64,000 nucleotides of DNA from contig NCHA01000008.1 of assembly GCA_002257025.1 (NCBI GenBank), positions 1-64,000 on the forward strand, written 5' to 3'. The DNA comes from Sphingobacteriales bacterium 16-39-50 (GTDB lineage: Bacteria; Bacteroidota; Bacteroidia; Sphingobacteriales; Sphingobacteriaceae). This document shows positions 55,987 to 64,000 of the stretch, one piece after another. The notes below the pieces were generated by a model that was not told where the DNA came from, did no database searches, and saw only the letters and a list, made by a program, of their open reading frames with translations. The first letter of the stretch is position 1; each line of letters begins with the position of its first letter. The translations under genes and the position numbers were made by a program.

Positions 55987-57021
55987 ATGAAAAATTTAAG
56001 GTTAGCTGTATTCTTTATATTTCTATTTATGCCGGTTTTATTACCTGCCCAAAGTTCATGGAAAAAGGTCAGGGAGGAACTTATATTTCAGGATGCACCA
56101 TTTGCGCAATGTCATGCTTCTACATTATTGGAAACCACAAATGGAGAGATTATGGCCGCCTGGTTTGGTGGGACTCATGAGGGGAATAAGGATGTGAAAA
56201 TATGGACTTCAGTAAACCGAAATGGGAAATGGACTTTTCCTGCTGAAGTTGCAAATGGAGGTTTTGGTACCGGAGGAACTTTTCCGCTTTGGAATCCCGT
56301 GTTTTTCAAAAATTCAGAGAATAAGATTTTTTTATTTTATAAGGCTGGTCCAAATCCAAGGGAATGGTGGGGAATGTATAAAACATCTTTAGACCAGGGT
56401 AAAACATGGTCGGAAGCTGTTCGTTTACCGGATGGAATTCTTGGGCCAATAAAAAACAAACCGATTCAGCTTATTGATGGTACCATTCTTTCACCATCCA
56501 GTACTGAGACTAATGAAAACTGGAAAGTTCATATCGAACGATCAGGAGATCAGGGTAAAACATGGCAGAAGATACCGGTTGATCCTGAAACTGAATTTGG
56601 GGTAATTCAACCCAGTATCCTGACTTATCCTGATGGCAGGCTTCAGATCCTTTGCAGAAGTAAGCAGGGTAATGTGATAGAATCCTGGTCGGATGATCAG
56701 GGACTTACCTGGAGTAAAATGAAACGCACAGAATTGCTCAATCCTAATTCAGGGACTGATGCGGTAACGTTGAAAAATGGCTCTCAGCTAATTGTTTACA
56801 ATCCCTTAATTCCCGGAAAAGAATGGTTTAACGGAAGGTTCAAATTGAATGTAGCCCAATCACCGGATGGTAAGAGTTGGACAGACATAATGTTCCTTGA
56901 AGATGGCAAAAAGGAGGAATACAGCTACCCTGCGATTATTCAAAGCAGTGATGGAAGAGTGCATATTTCGTACACCTTTGATCGGAAAAATATAAAATAC
57001 CTTGTAATCGAAAATAAATAA
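55987..57021 (+). CDS. Secreted sialidase-like BNR propeller
   Basis: A signal peptide (about 1-21) is followed by a six-bladed sialidase-fold propeller (BNR_2 type). Four Asp-box turns are visible (SLDQGKTW, SGDQGKTW, SDDQGLTW, SPDGKSW), and the start reads CHASTLLETTNGEIMAAWFGGTHEG. The FRIP-type arginine motif of true neuraminidases is not apparent at the N-terminus. It may therefore hydrolyse another glycan or be an uncharacterised relative annotated as sialidase. It is the fourth gene in the epimerase operon. At 344 aa the length is typical of BNR_2 proteins. Confidence 0.85.
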   Translation: MKNLRLAVFFIFLFMPVLLPAQSSWKKVREELIFQDAPFAQCHASTLLETTNGEIMAAWFGGTHEGNKDVKIWTSVNRNGKWTFPAEVANGGFGTGGTFPLWNPVFFKNSENKIFLFYKAGPNPREWWGMYKTSLDQGKTWSEAVRLPDGILGPIKNKPIQLIDGTILSPSSTETNENWKVHIERSGDQGKTWQKIPVDPETEFGVIQPSILTYPDGRLQILCRSKQGNVIESWSDDQGLTWSKMKRTELLNPNSGTDAVTLKNGSQLIVYNPLIPGKEWFNGRFKLNVAQSPDGKSWTDIMFLEDGKKEEYSYPAIIQSSDGRVHISYTFDRKNIKYLVIENK

Positions 57022-57098
57022 TTTATGAGGCGGAATAATTCTATTCAATTTTATCTTTAAACAACTTTTATCTCACATCTCATATCTCAATTACCTAC

Positions 57099-57590
57099 AT
57101 GAAAAGAAGAGAAATTTTAAAAAGCCTTACCATTCTTCCTTTAGCTGGTGCTATAGGTACAAAAAATGCTGAAGCTGAACCGGCACAAAAATCAGACTGG
57201 TCCCCTAAGAAAGTAGCAATTCCAAGTCCATATCCAAGTACTAGTCCTTTATCAGCTTGCATCCGGTCAGGGCACCTGGTATTTATATCTGGAGTTGGTG
57301 GCTGGTATGCTGACAGAAGAAAAGAACCGGGTGATATACAGGTGCAGATTAGAAGTGCATTGGAGCATATGAGAACCCTTCTGGAAAAGGCAGGTACTAA
57401 TATGGGAAATGTTTTAAAGGTGCATATGTCGCTTGCCGAACCAAATAAGAACATTAAGGCGCTTAATGAGGTTTACGGGGAATACTTTCCTGACCCTAAG
57501 CCTGTGCGTTCTTATACAGGTTGTAGCCCTGAACATATGGGAAGGGATGGTATTCTGGTTCAGATCGATTGTATCGCTTATATCGACTAA
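57099..57590 (+). CDS. Exported RidA family protein
   Basis: A Rid/YER057c/UK114 domain (about 40-163) preceded by a signal peptide with twin arginines (MKRREILKSLTILPLAGAIGT). RidA hydrolyses reactive enamine/imine intermediates released by PLP-dependent and FAD-dependent amino-acid enzymes. The substrate-binding Arg is present in PVRSYTGC; the position of the usual Glu in the VEIEAIA segment reads VQIDCIA, an Asp. Most RidA proteins are cytoplasmic; export points to enamine chemistry in the periplasm. The signal peptide is nearly identical to that of the PLP enzyme at 61475-63148. It is the last gene of the operon. Confidence 0.9.
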   Translation: MKRREILKSLTILPLAGAIGTKNAEAEPAQKSDWSPKKVAIPSPYPSTSPLSACIRSGHLVFISGVGGWYADRRKEPGDIQVQIRSALEHMRTLLEKAGTNMGNVLKVHMSLAEPNKNIKALNEVYGEYFPDPKPVRSYTGCSPEHMGRDGILVQIDCIAYID

Positions 57591-57673
57591 TCTTAGTACC
57601 ATTAATAATGGTCCCGGAGGCCCTTTTTCTTCAATCCTTGATTTAAATCAATGCTATTTCTTAACCGAAATCA

Positions 57674-57704
57674 TTGGCTGAATTTTTTTCAGGCTCTAAT
57701 TTTG
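57674..57704 (+). promoter_or_regulatory. Bacteroidota-type promoter
   Basis: TTG at 57674-57676 and TAATTTTG at 57697-57704 are 20 nt apart, matching the -33/-7 consensus of the primary sigma factor of this phylum. The start codon at 57726 lies 22 nt downstream. Confidence 0.65.
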
Positions 57705-57725
57705 TGCAAAGAAATTTGAGCAGGA

Positions 57726-58235
57726 ATGGTAAAAAGCATAGCTGTATTTGGAGTAAACAGAACATATGGTTCAGTTTTGGCGAAAAAGCTGGCAGCACAT
57801 CCATTCAGGATTTTAGTGCTATCCGAAGAATTCGATGATTGTCCTTCTTTGTTCTTAGATTACCCTGATGCGGATATTCAAATTCTCAATTGTTCTGCTC
57901 AGACAGGTTGGGAAGCAGATATTATTGTGATGCATGTTTCTGCAAAAAATCAGCTAAAACTTGTTAACTCTATCCGTGAATTCGTAACTAAAAAAGTCGT
58001 TCTGAATATTACTGATTTAAGTGGAGATCGTTTATTGAATGATGAAATTGATCTTGAATCGCAGCTGCCTTATTCCAGATTGATCAATCTGAGTTTTATT
58101 GAGAATTTTGAGGGACAGGTTTTATTTTCTATTTCCGGAAGAGACCGGGATGCGCTTGAGGAAACTGAAGCAATACTTAAAGAGGCAGGATTTGCAAATG
58201 TTCATTATAAATTATCAGAATCAAACCAATTATAA
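57726..58235 (+). CDS. Small Rossmann-fold protein of unknown function
   Basis: A 169-aa cytoplasmic protein that begins like a dinucleotide-binding fold (MVKSIAVFGVNRTYGSVLAKKLA, then EADIIVMHVS and KKVVLNITDLSGDRL), as in F420/NADP-dependent reductase or prephenate-dehydrogenase N-terminal domains. There is no catalytic domain after it and the glycine motif is loose. It precedes the YceI gene by 17 nt and is probably co-transcribed from the promoter at 57674. Function is not recognised. Confidence 0.6.
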   Translation: MVKSIAVFGVNRTYGSVLAKKLAAHPFRILVLSEEFDDCPSLFLDYPDADIQILNCSAQTGWEADIIVMHVSAKNQLKLVNSIREFVTKKVVLNITDLSGDRLLNDEIDLESQLPYSRLINLSFIENFEGQVLFSISGRDRDALEETEAILKEAGFANVHYKLSESNQL

Positions 58236-58252
58236 ACCATAAACAAACAAAA

Positions 58253-58828
58253 ATGAAGAAAACAATTTTTATTGCTCTTGTAACATTAATTAGTCAGGCA
58301 ACAGTTCTGGCACAAACAAGCTGGAAATCAGACAAAGCCCATTCGAAGTTAACCTTCTCAGTGGTTCACCTTGGTATCTCGGATATTGAAGGACTGTTCA
58401 GGAATTTTGATGCGACAATTACTTCCACAAAAGCAGATTTTAGTGATGGAGTTTTTGAATTAACCGCTGATGTAAAATCAATTGACACTGAAGTCGAAAT
58501 GAGAGACAATCACCTGAGAAGTCCCGACTTTTTTGATGCTGAGAAATTCGATAAAATCACCTTCAAAAGTACATCAATAAAGCCTGCTGGTAAGAATAAA
58601 TATACACTGAGTGGAAATCTCACTATGCATGGAATTACCAAAGCGGTAAGTATGAACCTGCTTTATCGTGGTACTATCGTACATCCGATGAATAAAACCA
58701 ATGTTGCCGGTTTTCAGTTAACCGGTTTATTAAAGCGTTCAGACTTTAACATTGGCCCGAATTTCAAAGCTCCGATGATCAGTGATGAAGTTGAGATTAA
58801 AGCAGATGGTGAGTTTGCAGCAAAATAA
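58253..58828 (+). CDS. YceI family lipid-binding protein
   Basis: A periplasmic lipocalin-like barrel, 191 aa with signal peptide (about 1-20). Family motifs are WKSDKAHSKLTFSVVHLGISDIEGLFRNFDATI, DNHLRSPDFFDAEKFDKITFKST and LSGNLTMHGITKAVSMNL. YceI proteins bind isoprenoid chains such as quinones and are often induced by alkaline or osmotic stress. A stem-loop terminator follows. It probably shares a transcript with the small Rossmann gene. Confidence 0.94.
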   Translation: MKKTIFIALVTLISQATVLAQTSWKSDKAHSKLTFSVVHLGISDIEGLFRNFDATITSTKADFSDGVFELTADVKSIDTEVEMRDNHLRSPDFFDAEKFDKITFKSTSIKPAGKNKYTLSGNLTMHGITKAVSMNLLYRGTIVHPMNKTNVAGFQLTGLLKRSDFNIGPNFKAPMISDEVEIKADGEFAAK

Positions 58829-58850
58829 CTATATAAACTTTTAATGAAGA

Positions 58851-58887
58851 AATGGCCGCCTGATCAATAAGGCAGCCATTTTCTTTT
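58851..58887. terminator. Intrinsic terminator, AATGGC stem
   Basis: AATGGCCGCC (58851-58860) pairs with GGCAGCCATT (58871-58880) with one mismatch around a 10-nt loop, followed by a T-rich tail. It lies between yceI and the convergent Crp-type gene. Confidence 0.75.
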
Positions 58888-58912
58888 AATGAATCATATA
58901 TCAGTTCAGCTC

Positions 58913-59488
58913 TCAGGACACAATTCGTTTTCTGACTCTGCTCAGGGTCTCGGGTGTTATGCCAAGATATGAAGCGATCATATGCTGCGGGACCCTTGCC
59001 ACAATATTGGGGTATGCAGAAAGTAGTCTCAGATATTTTTCGTCGGCGCTGTCACTTAATGATGCGGTAAGTCTCCGGTGTGTTGCAACCATGTTTGCCT
59101 GACTCAGAAGTCTGAAATAGCGTTCAAACTTTGGTACCCTTTCATATAATTCATCAAGGGAAGATCGAGAGATTAGCAGCAGTTCAGAATCTTCTATAGC
59201 TTCAATATTATAAACTGCAGCCTCACCGGTCAAAAAACTGTAAACATCTGATATCCACCAGCCTTCAGGGGCAAATTGCAGGATGTGCTCATTGCCTTTA
59301 CTATCCACACTGTAAGAGCGTAATATTCCCTTTTCAACGAAAACAAGATTTTTACAGATATCATCATGCTGTAATATATATTGTCGTTTTCTCAGCTTTT
59401 TCGGGCTGAAGAGGCTTTTGCAAATATCTTTTTCAATATCACTAAGCTTAATTTTATCTTCAACTTTGGAAAAAAGGATTTCGAACAT
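58913..59488 (-). CDS. Crp/Fnr family transcriptional regulator
   Basis: A 191-aa regulator with an N-terminal cyclic-nucleotide-binding-like barrel (KKLRKRQYILQHDDICKNLVFVEKGILRSYSVDSKGNEHILQFAPEGWW) and a C-terminal winged helix (VPQHMIASYLGITPETLSRVRKRI). No iron-sulfur cysteine cluster of the Fnr type is seen. The target genes and ligand are unknown. It is monocistronic and divergent from the hybrid kinase, separated by 145 nt. Confidence 0.92.
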   Translation of the reverse strand: MFEILFSKVEDKIKLSDIEKDICKSLFSPKKLRKRQYILQHDDICKNLVFVEKGILRSYSVDSKGNEHILQFAPEGWWISDVYSFLTGEAAVYNIEAIEDSELLLISRSSLDELYERVPKFERYFRLLSQANMVATHRRLTASLSDSADEKYLRLLSAYPNIVARVPQHMIASYLGITPETLSRVRKRIVS

Positions 59489-59633
59489 TTAATTGCAGAT
59501 TATTTATTTCAAAGATGGCGTTTTAGATTAATTAAACAGAAATCTAATCCAAATCAAACTGTGCTTTCGAAAGAAATTACGGATTAAAGTGAATTGTTCG
59601 CATATATTAGTATTTTTAGTGACCTGAAAAACC

Positions 59634-61415
59634 ATGCCTGAAAATCCTAAATTCTTCAATTGGTCATTAAAGAATCTGTTATCTACTATTCCAGATCCTC
59701 TTGAGCAATCCCGTGTTAAGATCCTGTATACCTTTCTGATTTTATCTATATTAAAGGTATTGATTGTTATTCCTCTTGCTTATCAAAATAATCAGCTTCC
59801 GCAATTGAAACTTGCACTTATCTTAATTTTAGCCTATACATTTCTGACTAAATTATTACTGAGCCATAAAAGATATGCAGTTCTGATTTCCCATTTCATG
59901 ATTTTAATGGGCTTGGTGATCGTAATATTTGTGCTTTTTGGTCTTGCAAAAACCATTAATATAATGGCAATGCAATTTATATTCATGATGATTTTAAGTG
60001 GATTTTACTTATTGAACAGAGGTTTTGGTATATTTTATTCCATATTGGCGGTTATTCCTGTTGTCGTATTTATGATTGTAAACGGAGACCTTCAGAATCT
60101 GCACAATAGTACCGAAGGTCTGGGATCACCTGCTTATGAGATAATGGTCTTCCTGAATTTTGTTACAATTATATTGGGACATTATTTGTTTTATCAGGCA
60201 CTGATCCGAAATGTGAAAGAGAAAGAATTGCTGAATGAAAAACTACTGATCGCGGTGAATGAAGCAAATATTGCTGCTCAGTCGAAGTCTGACTTTCTTT
60301 CTACAATGTCGCATGAATTAAGAACACCTTTAAATTCTGTTATTGGGATGGCTGAACTGCTTAGTGATGAACTTACGAGTCCGGAACAGGAAGAAAATCT
60401 TAAAATTCTTAATTTTTCTGCTGCCAGTCTTCATACCTTAATTAATGATATTCTGGATTTTAATAAGCTGGGTTCTGAAAAACTATATTTGGAATCGATT
60501 GGAGTTAATCTTCATTCTTTAATTCATAATATTTGTTCAGGTTTGAGGATACAGGCAAAGGAAAAGGGGCTTGAACTAGTTCTTGAAATAGATGAAGAAT
60601 TAAAGCAAATCCCAATCTCCACTGATCCAACACGTATTAGCCAGATTTTATTTAATTTAACAGGTAATGCCATCAAGTTCACTTCAAGTGGTAATGTAAA
60701 GATTCAAGTAAAAATTCTTGATAAAGATGCTGATAAAATCAGTGTTCGTTTTTCGATCGCAGATACAGGAATTGGTATTAATGCAGAAAAAATGGATTCC
60801 ATTTTTGAGCCTTTTACGCAGGCTTCAACAAGCACAACACGTAATTATGGTGGAACCGGTCTTGGACTTGCCATAGTTAAGCGTTTACTTACTCTATTTG
60901 AAAGTTCTGTACATCTGGAAAGTGAAGAGGGAAAGGGGTCGAAATTCTGGTTTGATATCAGCTTTAAACGAAATAACCAGGCATTAGAAAATGATAGCAT
61001 CGGCAAGGAGCAAATCTTCGACCTCAATGGTTTAAGAGTACTTGTGGTTGAGGATAATCCGGTAAACAGTTTGCTGCTTAAAAAGATTTTCCAGAAATGG
61101 AGTAATATTCCGGATTTTGCCAGAGATGGATACGAAGCTTTAGTAAAAGTTTCTGCCAATAATTATGATCTGATCCTAATGGATATTCACATGCCATTAC
61201 TTGATGGTTATGAAACTACGATGAAAATACGGGAACTATCGGATAAGGAAAAATCGACTGTTCCAATCATTGCCTTAACGGCATCGGTGTCAAATAATCT
61301 GAGTGATAAAATACGTGAAGCGGGGATGAATGATTATCTGTCAAAGCCTTATAATCCCAAAGAACTTTATTCAAAGCTTAGGGAGATTGCTTTTAAGAAA
61401 AATCTGAATCTTTAA
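59634..61415 (+). CDS. Membrane hybrid sensor histidine kinase/response regulator
   Basis: Six transmembrane helices fill about 28-190 with little periplasmic domain. Then come the dimerisation domain with H227 (STMSHELRTPLNSVIGM), an intact ATPase domain (N345 in NLTGNAIKF, D377 in DTGIGI, GGTGLGLAIV) and a C-terminal receiver (EDN near 473, D517 in LILMDIHMP, K571 in SKPYNP). It would sense a membrane-associated signal and pass phosphate to its own receiver and onward to an unknown partner; it has no DNA-binding domain. The orphan receivers elsewhere in the window are possible partners. Confidence 0.94.
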   Translation: MPENPKFFNWSLKNLLSTIPDPLEQSRVKILYTFLILSILKVLIVIPLAYQNNQLPQLKLALILILAYTFLTKLLLSHKRYAVLISHFMILMGLVIVIFVLFGLAKTINIMAMQFIFMMILSGFYLLNRGFGIFYSILAVIPVVVFMIVNGDLQNLHNSTEGLGSPAYEIMVFLNFVTIILGHYLFYQALIRNVKEKELLNEKLLIAVNEANIAAQSKSDFLSTMSHELRTPLNSVIGMAELLSDELTSPEQEENLKILNFSAASLHTLINDILDFNKLGSEKLYLESIGVNLHSLIHNICSGLRIQAKEKGLELVLEIDEELKQIPISTDPTRISQILFNLTGNAIKFTSSGNVKIQVKILDKDADKISVRFSIADTGIGINAEKMDSIFEPFTQASTSTTRNYGGTGLGLAIVKRLLTLFESSVHLESEEGKGSKFWFDISFKRNNQALENDSIGKEQIFDLNGLRVLVVEDNPVNSLLLKKIFQKWSNIPDFARDGYEALVKVSANNYDLILMDIHMPLLDGYETTMKIRELSDKEKSTVPIIALTASVSNNLSDKIREAGMNDYLSKPYNPKELYSKLREIAFKKNLNL

Positions 61416-61421
61416 TAATAA

Positions 61422-61456
61422 AAAAGGCCCCATATTGATTCAATACGGGGCCTTTT
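61422..61456. terminator. Bidirectional terminator, AAAAGGCCCC stem
   Basis: AAAAGGCCCC and GGGGCCTTTT close a 17-bp stem with one mismatch and a single-base loop at the centre. It separates the hybrid kinase from the convergent PLP enzyme. Confidence 0.92.
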
Positions 61457-61474
61457 GATTAAATATTGAATTTA

Positions 61475-63148
61475 TCAGCTTGATAACGGCGGGCCAACCG
61501 GAACGTTAATTCTCTGACGGCTGCTAGGCTGAATAACTTTCTTTGCTGTGAACTTTGATGTCAAATATTCACCATGATGAATGTTTCCAGACATTGTATC
61601 ACCATTAACAGTTCCGGAGAAAGTAAATGGAACATTGTCAGCGAGCATTCTGGAAGCACTTCTGAATATCACTGCATTTCCATCAATTGTTCCTTCAAGT
61701 TCATTGGTTGTAAAGGCACTTTTGTGAGAACCTTTTAACCAGTTTGAATCCTGTTGCTCAATACTGAAAGTATGTTTGCTCACTTCATTGAAATACTCTA
61801 TGGTCACATCCCAGCGTCCTTTAAGATCAGCTGAAGGAGCTTTCATCTCAGGAATTGCTGGACGCTTCATGCTCAGTGCGTTGAAAATGCGATCGGCAAC
61901 AATTTTATCATCACCTGGCTGCATCATAAATGCTGCTACAGAAATTGAAGTTAAATTTTCTGATGCTGGAGCACCTCGGCGACCACCGCCTGCACTTAGG
62001 GCAATACGTGGCTTTGTTGTTGAAAGGTAAGTCGCCATATCCTGTCCGCTGGCATTAAATTTAGCCGGATCCCATGAAATGGTAAGGGTCGGAGTACGGT
62101 TATCCAGACCTGTAGGCTGGCGTATGCTGGTTGTAACACCACTAATCGCTGAAACACGCTTTGAAATGGTTTCCAGATAACCTGTCCAGGTTAATTCTTC
62201 CTGAGCATGATTCCGTTTGGTCCATGCTTCAACGGCTGCAAGCATACCTATTTGCTCTTCTTTACCAACTTTATTGTCGCGTCCGGCACCATGGTGCGGA
62301 GCACTTGACTGCCATGCAGCCATAAGAAGTTTTTTATCACCCAATAATAAACCGGCACTTTGCGGACCGCGAATAGCTTTTCCACCACTGTAAGCAACTA
62401 CAGTTGCACCATCAGCAAGGTGAACGTTTGGATTTAAGGTCAGGGCTTCTGCAGCTGCATCAACAAGTACAGGAATTCCTTTTAATTTTGCAGCTTTTGA
62501 GATTGCGTGCACAGACAATGGTCCTGTATCTCCCGGTTTTGTTGATGGCATCATATAGATCATTGCCGTTCTTGGGTTCATAGCAGCTTCAAGTTCTTCC
62601 TGAGTATCTACTGTGATTATTTTTACACCCACATTTCTGATCGCGTGGTCATAAGTGTTACGTGATCTTCGCGGAATAATTACCTCATCTTTTTCAAATC
62701 CGGTAAGATCAGGAATGCGAACAAGCTTTTCAGGATTTCCACCGGTTACTGCAGCCATGGTAGTAATTTTCATACCTCCTGCGCAACCACATGAAACAAC
62801 ACCCCATTCAGCACCCGACAATTCGGCAAGTCTTTTTCCAACACCCATTGCCAGTTCATCAAGCTGAACATAATTGGATTGTGCATTATACATCGCTTCT
62901 TTAGCCTCAGGAACTAAAGTAGATGCACCAATGATTGTAAATGTACCACGGCAATTGATTACCGGTTCAACTCCCAGTGATCGGTAAACTTCAGGCCCGA
63001 ATTTCATTGGCCCTGCAGCACTATTTTCTCCACCCAGCATTCCAATCATGCCTGTGCCTTCAGCATTGATGGCAGCCTGAGCACTTCCAACAATTCCGCC
63101 GGCTAATGGCAGCATCGTCAGACCTTTAATTACGTCTCTACGTTTCAT
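61475..63148 (-). CDS. Exported PLP enzyme (SelA/DgaE-like) with lipocalin-like C-terminal domain
   Basis: A twin-arginine-type signal peptide (MKRRDVIKGLTMLPLAGGIVGSAQA) precedes a fold-type I PLP domain of the SelA-like group at about 50-430. Cofactor Asp is D230 (VLVDAAAE), and PLP lysine K257 lies in AYSGGKAIRGPQ. SelA-like proteins outside selenocysteine synthesis include ammonia-lyases acting on sugar amino acids. A C-terminal beta domain (about 445-557, KGRWDVTIEYFNEVSKHTFSIEQ) looks lipocalin-like and is not part of standard SelA. An exported PLP enzyme is uncommon; Tat would let it leave already carrying PLP. The signal peptide resembles that of the RidA protein at 57099. Confidence 0.88.
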   Translation of the reverse strand: MKRRDVIKGLTMLPLAGGIVGSAQAAINAEGTGMIGMLGGENSAAGPMKFGPEVYRSLGVEPVINCRGTFTIIGASTLVPEAKEAMYNAQSNYVQLDELAMGVGKRLAELSGAEWGVVSCGCAGGMKITTMAAVTGGNPEKLVRIPDLTGFEKDEVIIPRRSRNTYDHAIRNVGVKIITVDTQEELEAAMNPRTAMIYMMPSTKPGDTGPLSVHAISKAAKLKGIPVLVDAAAEALTLNPNVHLADGATVVAYSGGKAIRGPQSAGLLLGDKKLLMAAWQSSAPHHGAGRDNKVGKEEQIGMLAAVEAWTKRNHAQEELTWTGYLETISKRVSAISGVTTSIRQPTGLDNRTPTLTISWDPAKFNASGQDMATYLSTTKPRIALSAGGGRRGAPASENLTSISVAAFMMQPGDDKIVADRIFNALSMKRPAIPEMKAPSADLKGRWDVTIEYFNEVSKHTFSIEQQDSNWLKGSHKSAFTTNELEGTIDGNAVIFRSASRMLADNVPFTFSGTVNGDTMSGNIHHGEYLTSKFTAKKVIQPSSRQRINVPVGPPLSS

Positions 63149-63278
63149 TTAAATATTTGATTTAAGTTTGTTTTTTGATAAAAAGATACCTCTAAAGGAA
63201 TTAACTAATTTAAGGACTTCAATAAAAAATACAACCTAATATAGGTACTATTCATGTTACATCTGTCAGGATTCATTT

Positions 63279-64000
63279 TTACTTATTAGACTTTCTGAAT
63301 TCAATCACTTCCTGTACACTTACAGCGCTGGCATTGTTGCCAAAACTGGAACGGATATAAGTCAGAATATTGGCAACTTCCTCATCTTTTAGGAAGTTAT
63401 GTGCAGGCATCAGACCATTGTAAGGGTTACCGTTAACAACAATTTCTCCGTTTAAGCCCTTTAATACGACATTTAGAAGTCTCGTTTTATCTCCAGTCAC
63501 ATAATCTGTTCCACCAAGCGGAGGGAAGCGATTACCATCGCCTTTACCATCATTCTGGTGACAGGCTGAGCAATAGGTATTATAAAGTGCAGCTTCTGGT
63601 TTAATTTTTCCTTTTTCCAGATCGTCTTTAATCTTATCAGGTGTTCGGATATGAGAAAGTAGTTTATGTTTTTCCATTGTTGCGAGCTGAGCATTTCCAA
63701 AGGTCTTTTTATTACCTTTAAACATTACCCGCCAGATACGTCCCTTCTCAGTTTCACTGATATATAATGAACCGTCGGGGCCTTCAGCAATACCCATTGG
63801 ACGCATTTTGGCATCCCTAACATTTACAATCGGATCCACTCCTGCAAATCCGTCTGCAAACACCTCCCAGTCGCCCGAAGGTGCCCCATTTTTGAATGGG
63901 ACGAAAGCTACAAAATAACCTGATTGAGGGTAAGGAGCACGATTTGTTGAACCATGGAATGCGATAAAGGCACCATTTTTATAACGCGCAGGAAACTGAT
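63279..64000 (-). CDS. Sorbosone-dehydrogenase-like propeller with C-terminal cytochrome c (partial)
   Basis: The gene runs off the right edge: the frame stays open to base 64000, so its N-terminus is missing. Visible are the end of a glucose/sorbosone-dehydrogenase propeller (NGAFIAFHGSTNRAPYPQSGYFVAFVPF, MRPMGIAEGPDGSLYISETEKGRIWRV) and a cytochrome c domain with CSACH and a possible Met ligand in GLMPAHNFL. The architecture equals that of the gene at 46540-48063. A GTG at 63863 could start a short protein, but the continuous upstream frame makes this unlikely. It would pass electrons from sugar oxidation to the respiratory chain. Confidence 0.9.
   Translation of the reverse strand, partial: QFPARYKNGAFIAFHGSTNRAPYPQSGYFVAFVPFKNGAPSGDWEVFADGFAGVDPIVNVRDAKMRPMGIAEGPDGSLYISETEKGRIWRVMFKGNKKTFGNAQLATMEKHKLLSHIRTPDKIKDDLEKGKIKPEAALYNTYCSACHQNDGKGDGNRFPPLGGTDYVTGDKTRLLNVVLKGLNGEIVVNGNPYNGLMPAHNFLKDEEVANILTYIRSSFGNNASAVSVQEVIEFRKSNK

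Noticed and set aside
51649..57590. Canonical sialic acid (nan) catabolic operon
   Set aside because: No NanA lyase or kinase, and the sialidase-like protein lacks a visible FRIP motif, so only a general amino-sugar or acyl-sugar role is supported.
63279..63863. Complete 194-aa cytochrome protein starting at GTG 63863
   Set aside because: The frame is open upstream to the window edge with matching propeller sequence, so this is the tail of a longer gene.

Overview
The window looks like a chromosomal segment of an environmental Bacteroidota bacterium, most probably Sphingobacteriaceae (Pedobacter or Mucilaginibacter type). This rests on the low G+C, very weak Shine-Dalgarno sequences, a good TTG-N20-TAnnTTTG promoter, a type IX secretion (T9SS) C-terminal sorting domain, DUF1501/DUF1800 and YaiO/HEAT genes, and the many exported, often Tat-type, catabolic enzymes. 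I see no tRNA, rRNA, CRISPR array, transposase or prophage gene. LAYOUT: 0-5.9 kb carries an exported M28 peptidase, an OsmC peroxidase, mnmE and a secreted BNR_4 propeller. 6-8.1 kb has a HigB-HigA toxin-antitoxin pair fused in one frame behind a perfect palindromic operator, an SGNH esterase and a lone receiver. 8.4-28.5 kb is a run of mostly single-gene units for exported hydrolases: two paralogous amidohydrolases, a nucleotide pyrophosphatase/phosphodiesterase-type (NPP-type) phosphatase, a NagD-type HAD, esterases, a very large SGNH-propeller-HEAT-cupredoxin lipoprotein, an M19 dipeptidase, a xylose-isomerase-like TIM barrel, a glycosidase-like protein, a Bcp peroxiredoxin, TatA and an M20 peptidase. 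28.8-34.2 kb has a GAF histidine kinase and a folE-SDR-flavin reductase-FAD oxidoreductase-MarR operon, with one frameshifted member. 34.3-42.3 kb has a DUF4838 protein, a GAF kinase paralogue with a wrecked ATPase domain, and a receiver-HEAT-glycosyltransferase operon facing a YaiO outer-membrane barrel, which looks like a regulated exopolysaccharide module. 42.4-51.4 kb has the DUF1800-DUF1501 pair, a PQQ-type sugar dehydrogenase fused to cytochrome c, a secreted propeller and an Nramp-like transporter. 51.6-57.6 kb is an AGE epimerase, MFS, FAD oxidoreductase, sialidase-like, RidA operon. 57.7-64 kb has a Rossmann protein, YceI, a Crp-type regulator, a hybrid kinase, an exported PLP enzyme and a truncated cytochrome c dehydrogenase. 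HOW IT WORKS TOGETHER: most genes handle extracytoplasmic breakdown of peptides, acylated sugars and amino sugars. Secreted propellers and hydrolases act outside, Tat- or Sec-exported cofactor enzymes act in the periplasm, and MFS and Nramp proteins handle uptake. NOTABLE STRUCTURE: the most unusual signal is a family of degenerate tandem arrays whose unit is exactly 7 nt. Several begin within about 15 nt of a stop codon, and one sits in frame inside the mnmE GTPase domain, where it encodes a 7-residue peptide repeat. Other points are the fused HigBA, an SDR without its catalytic Tyr, the degenerate kinase beside the polysaccharide operon, and an exported PLP enzyme and RidA with near-identical signal peptides.
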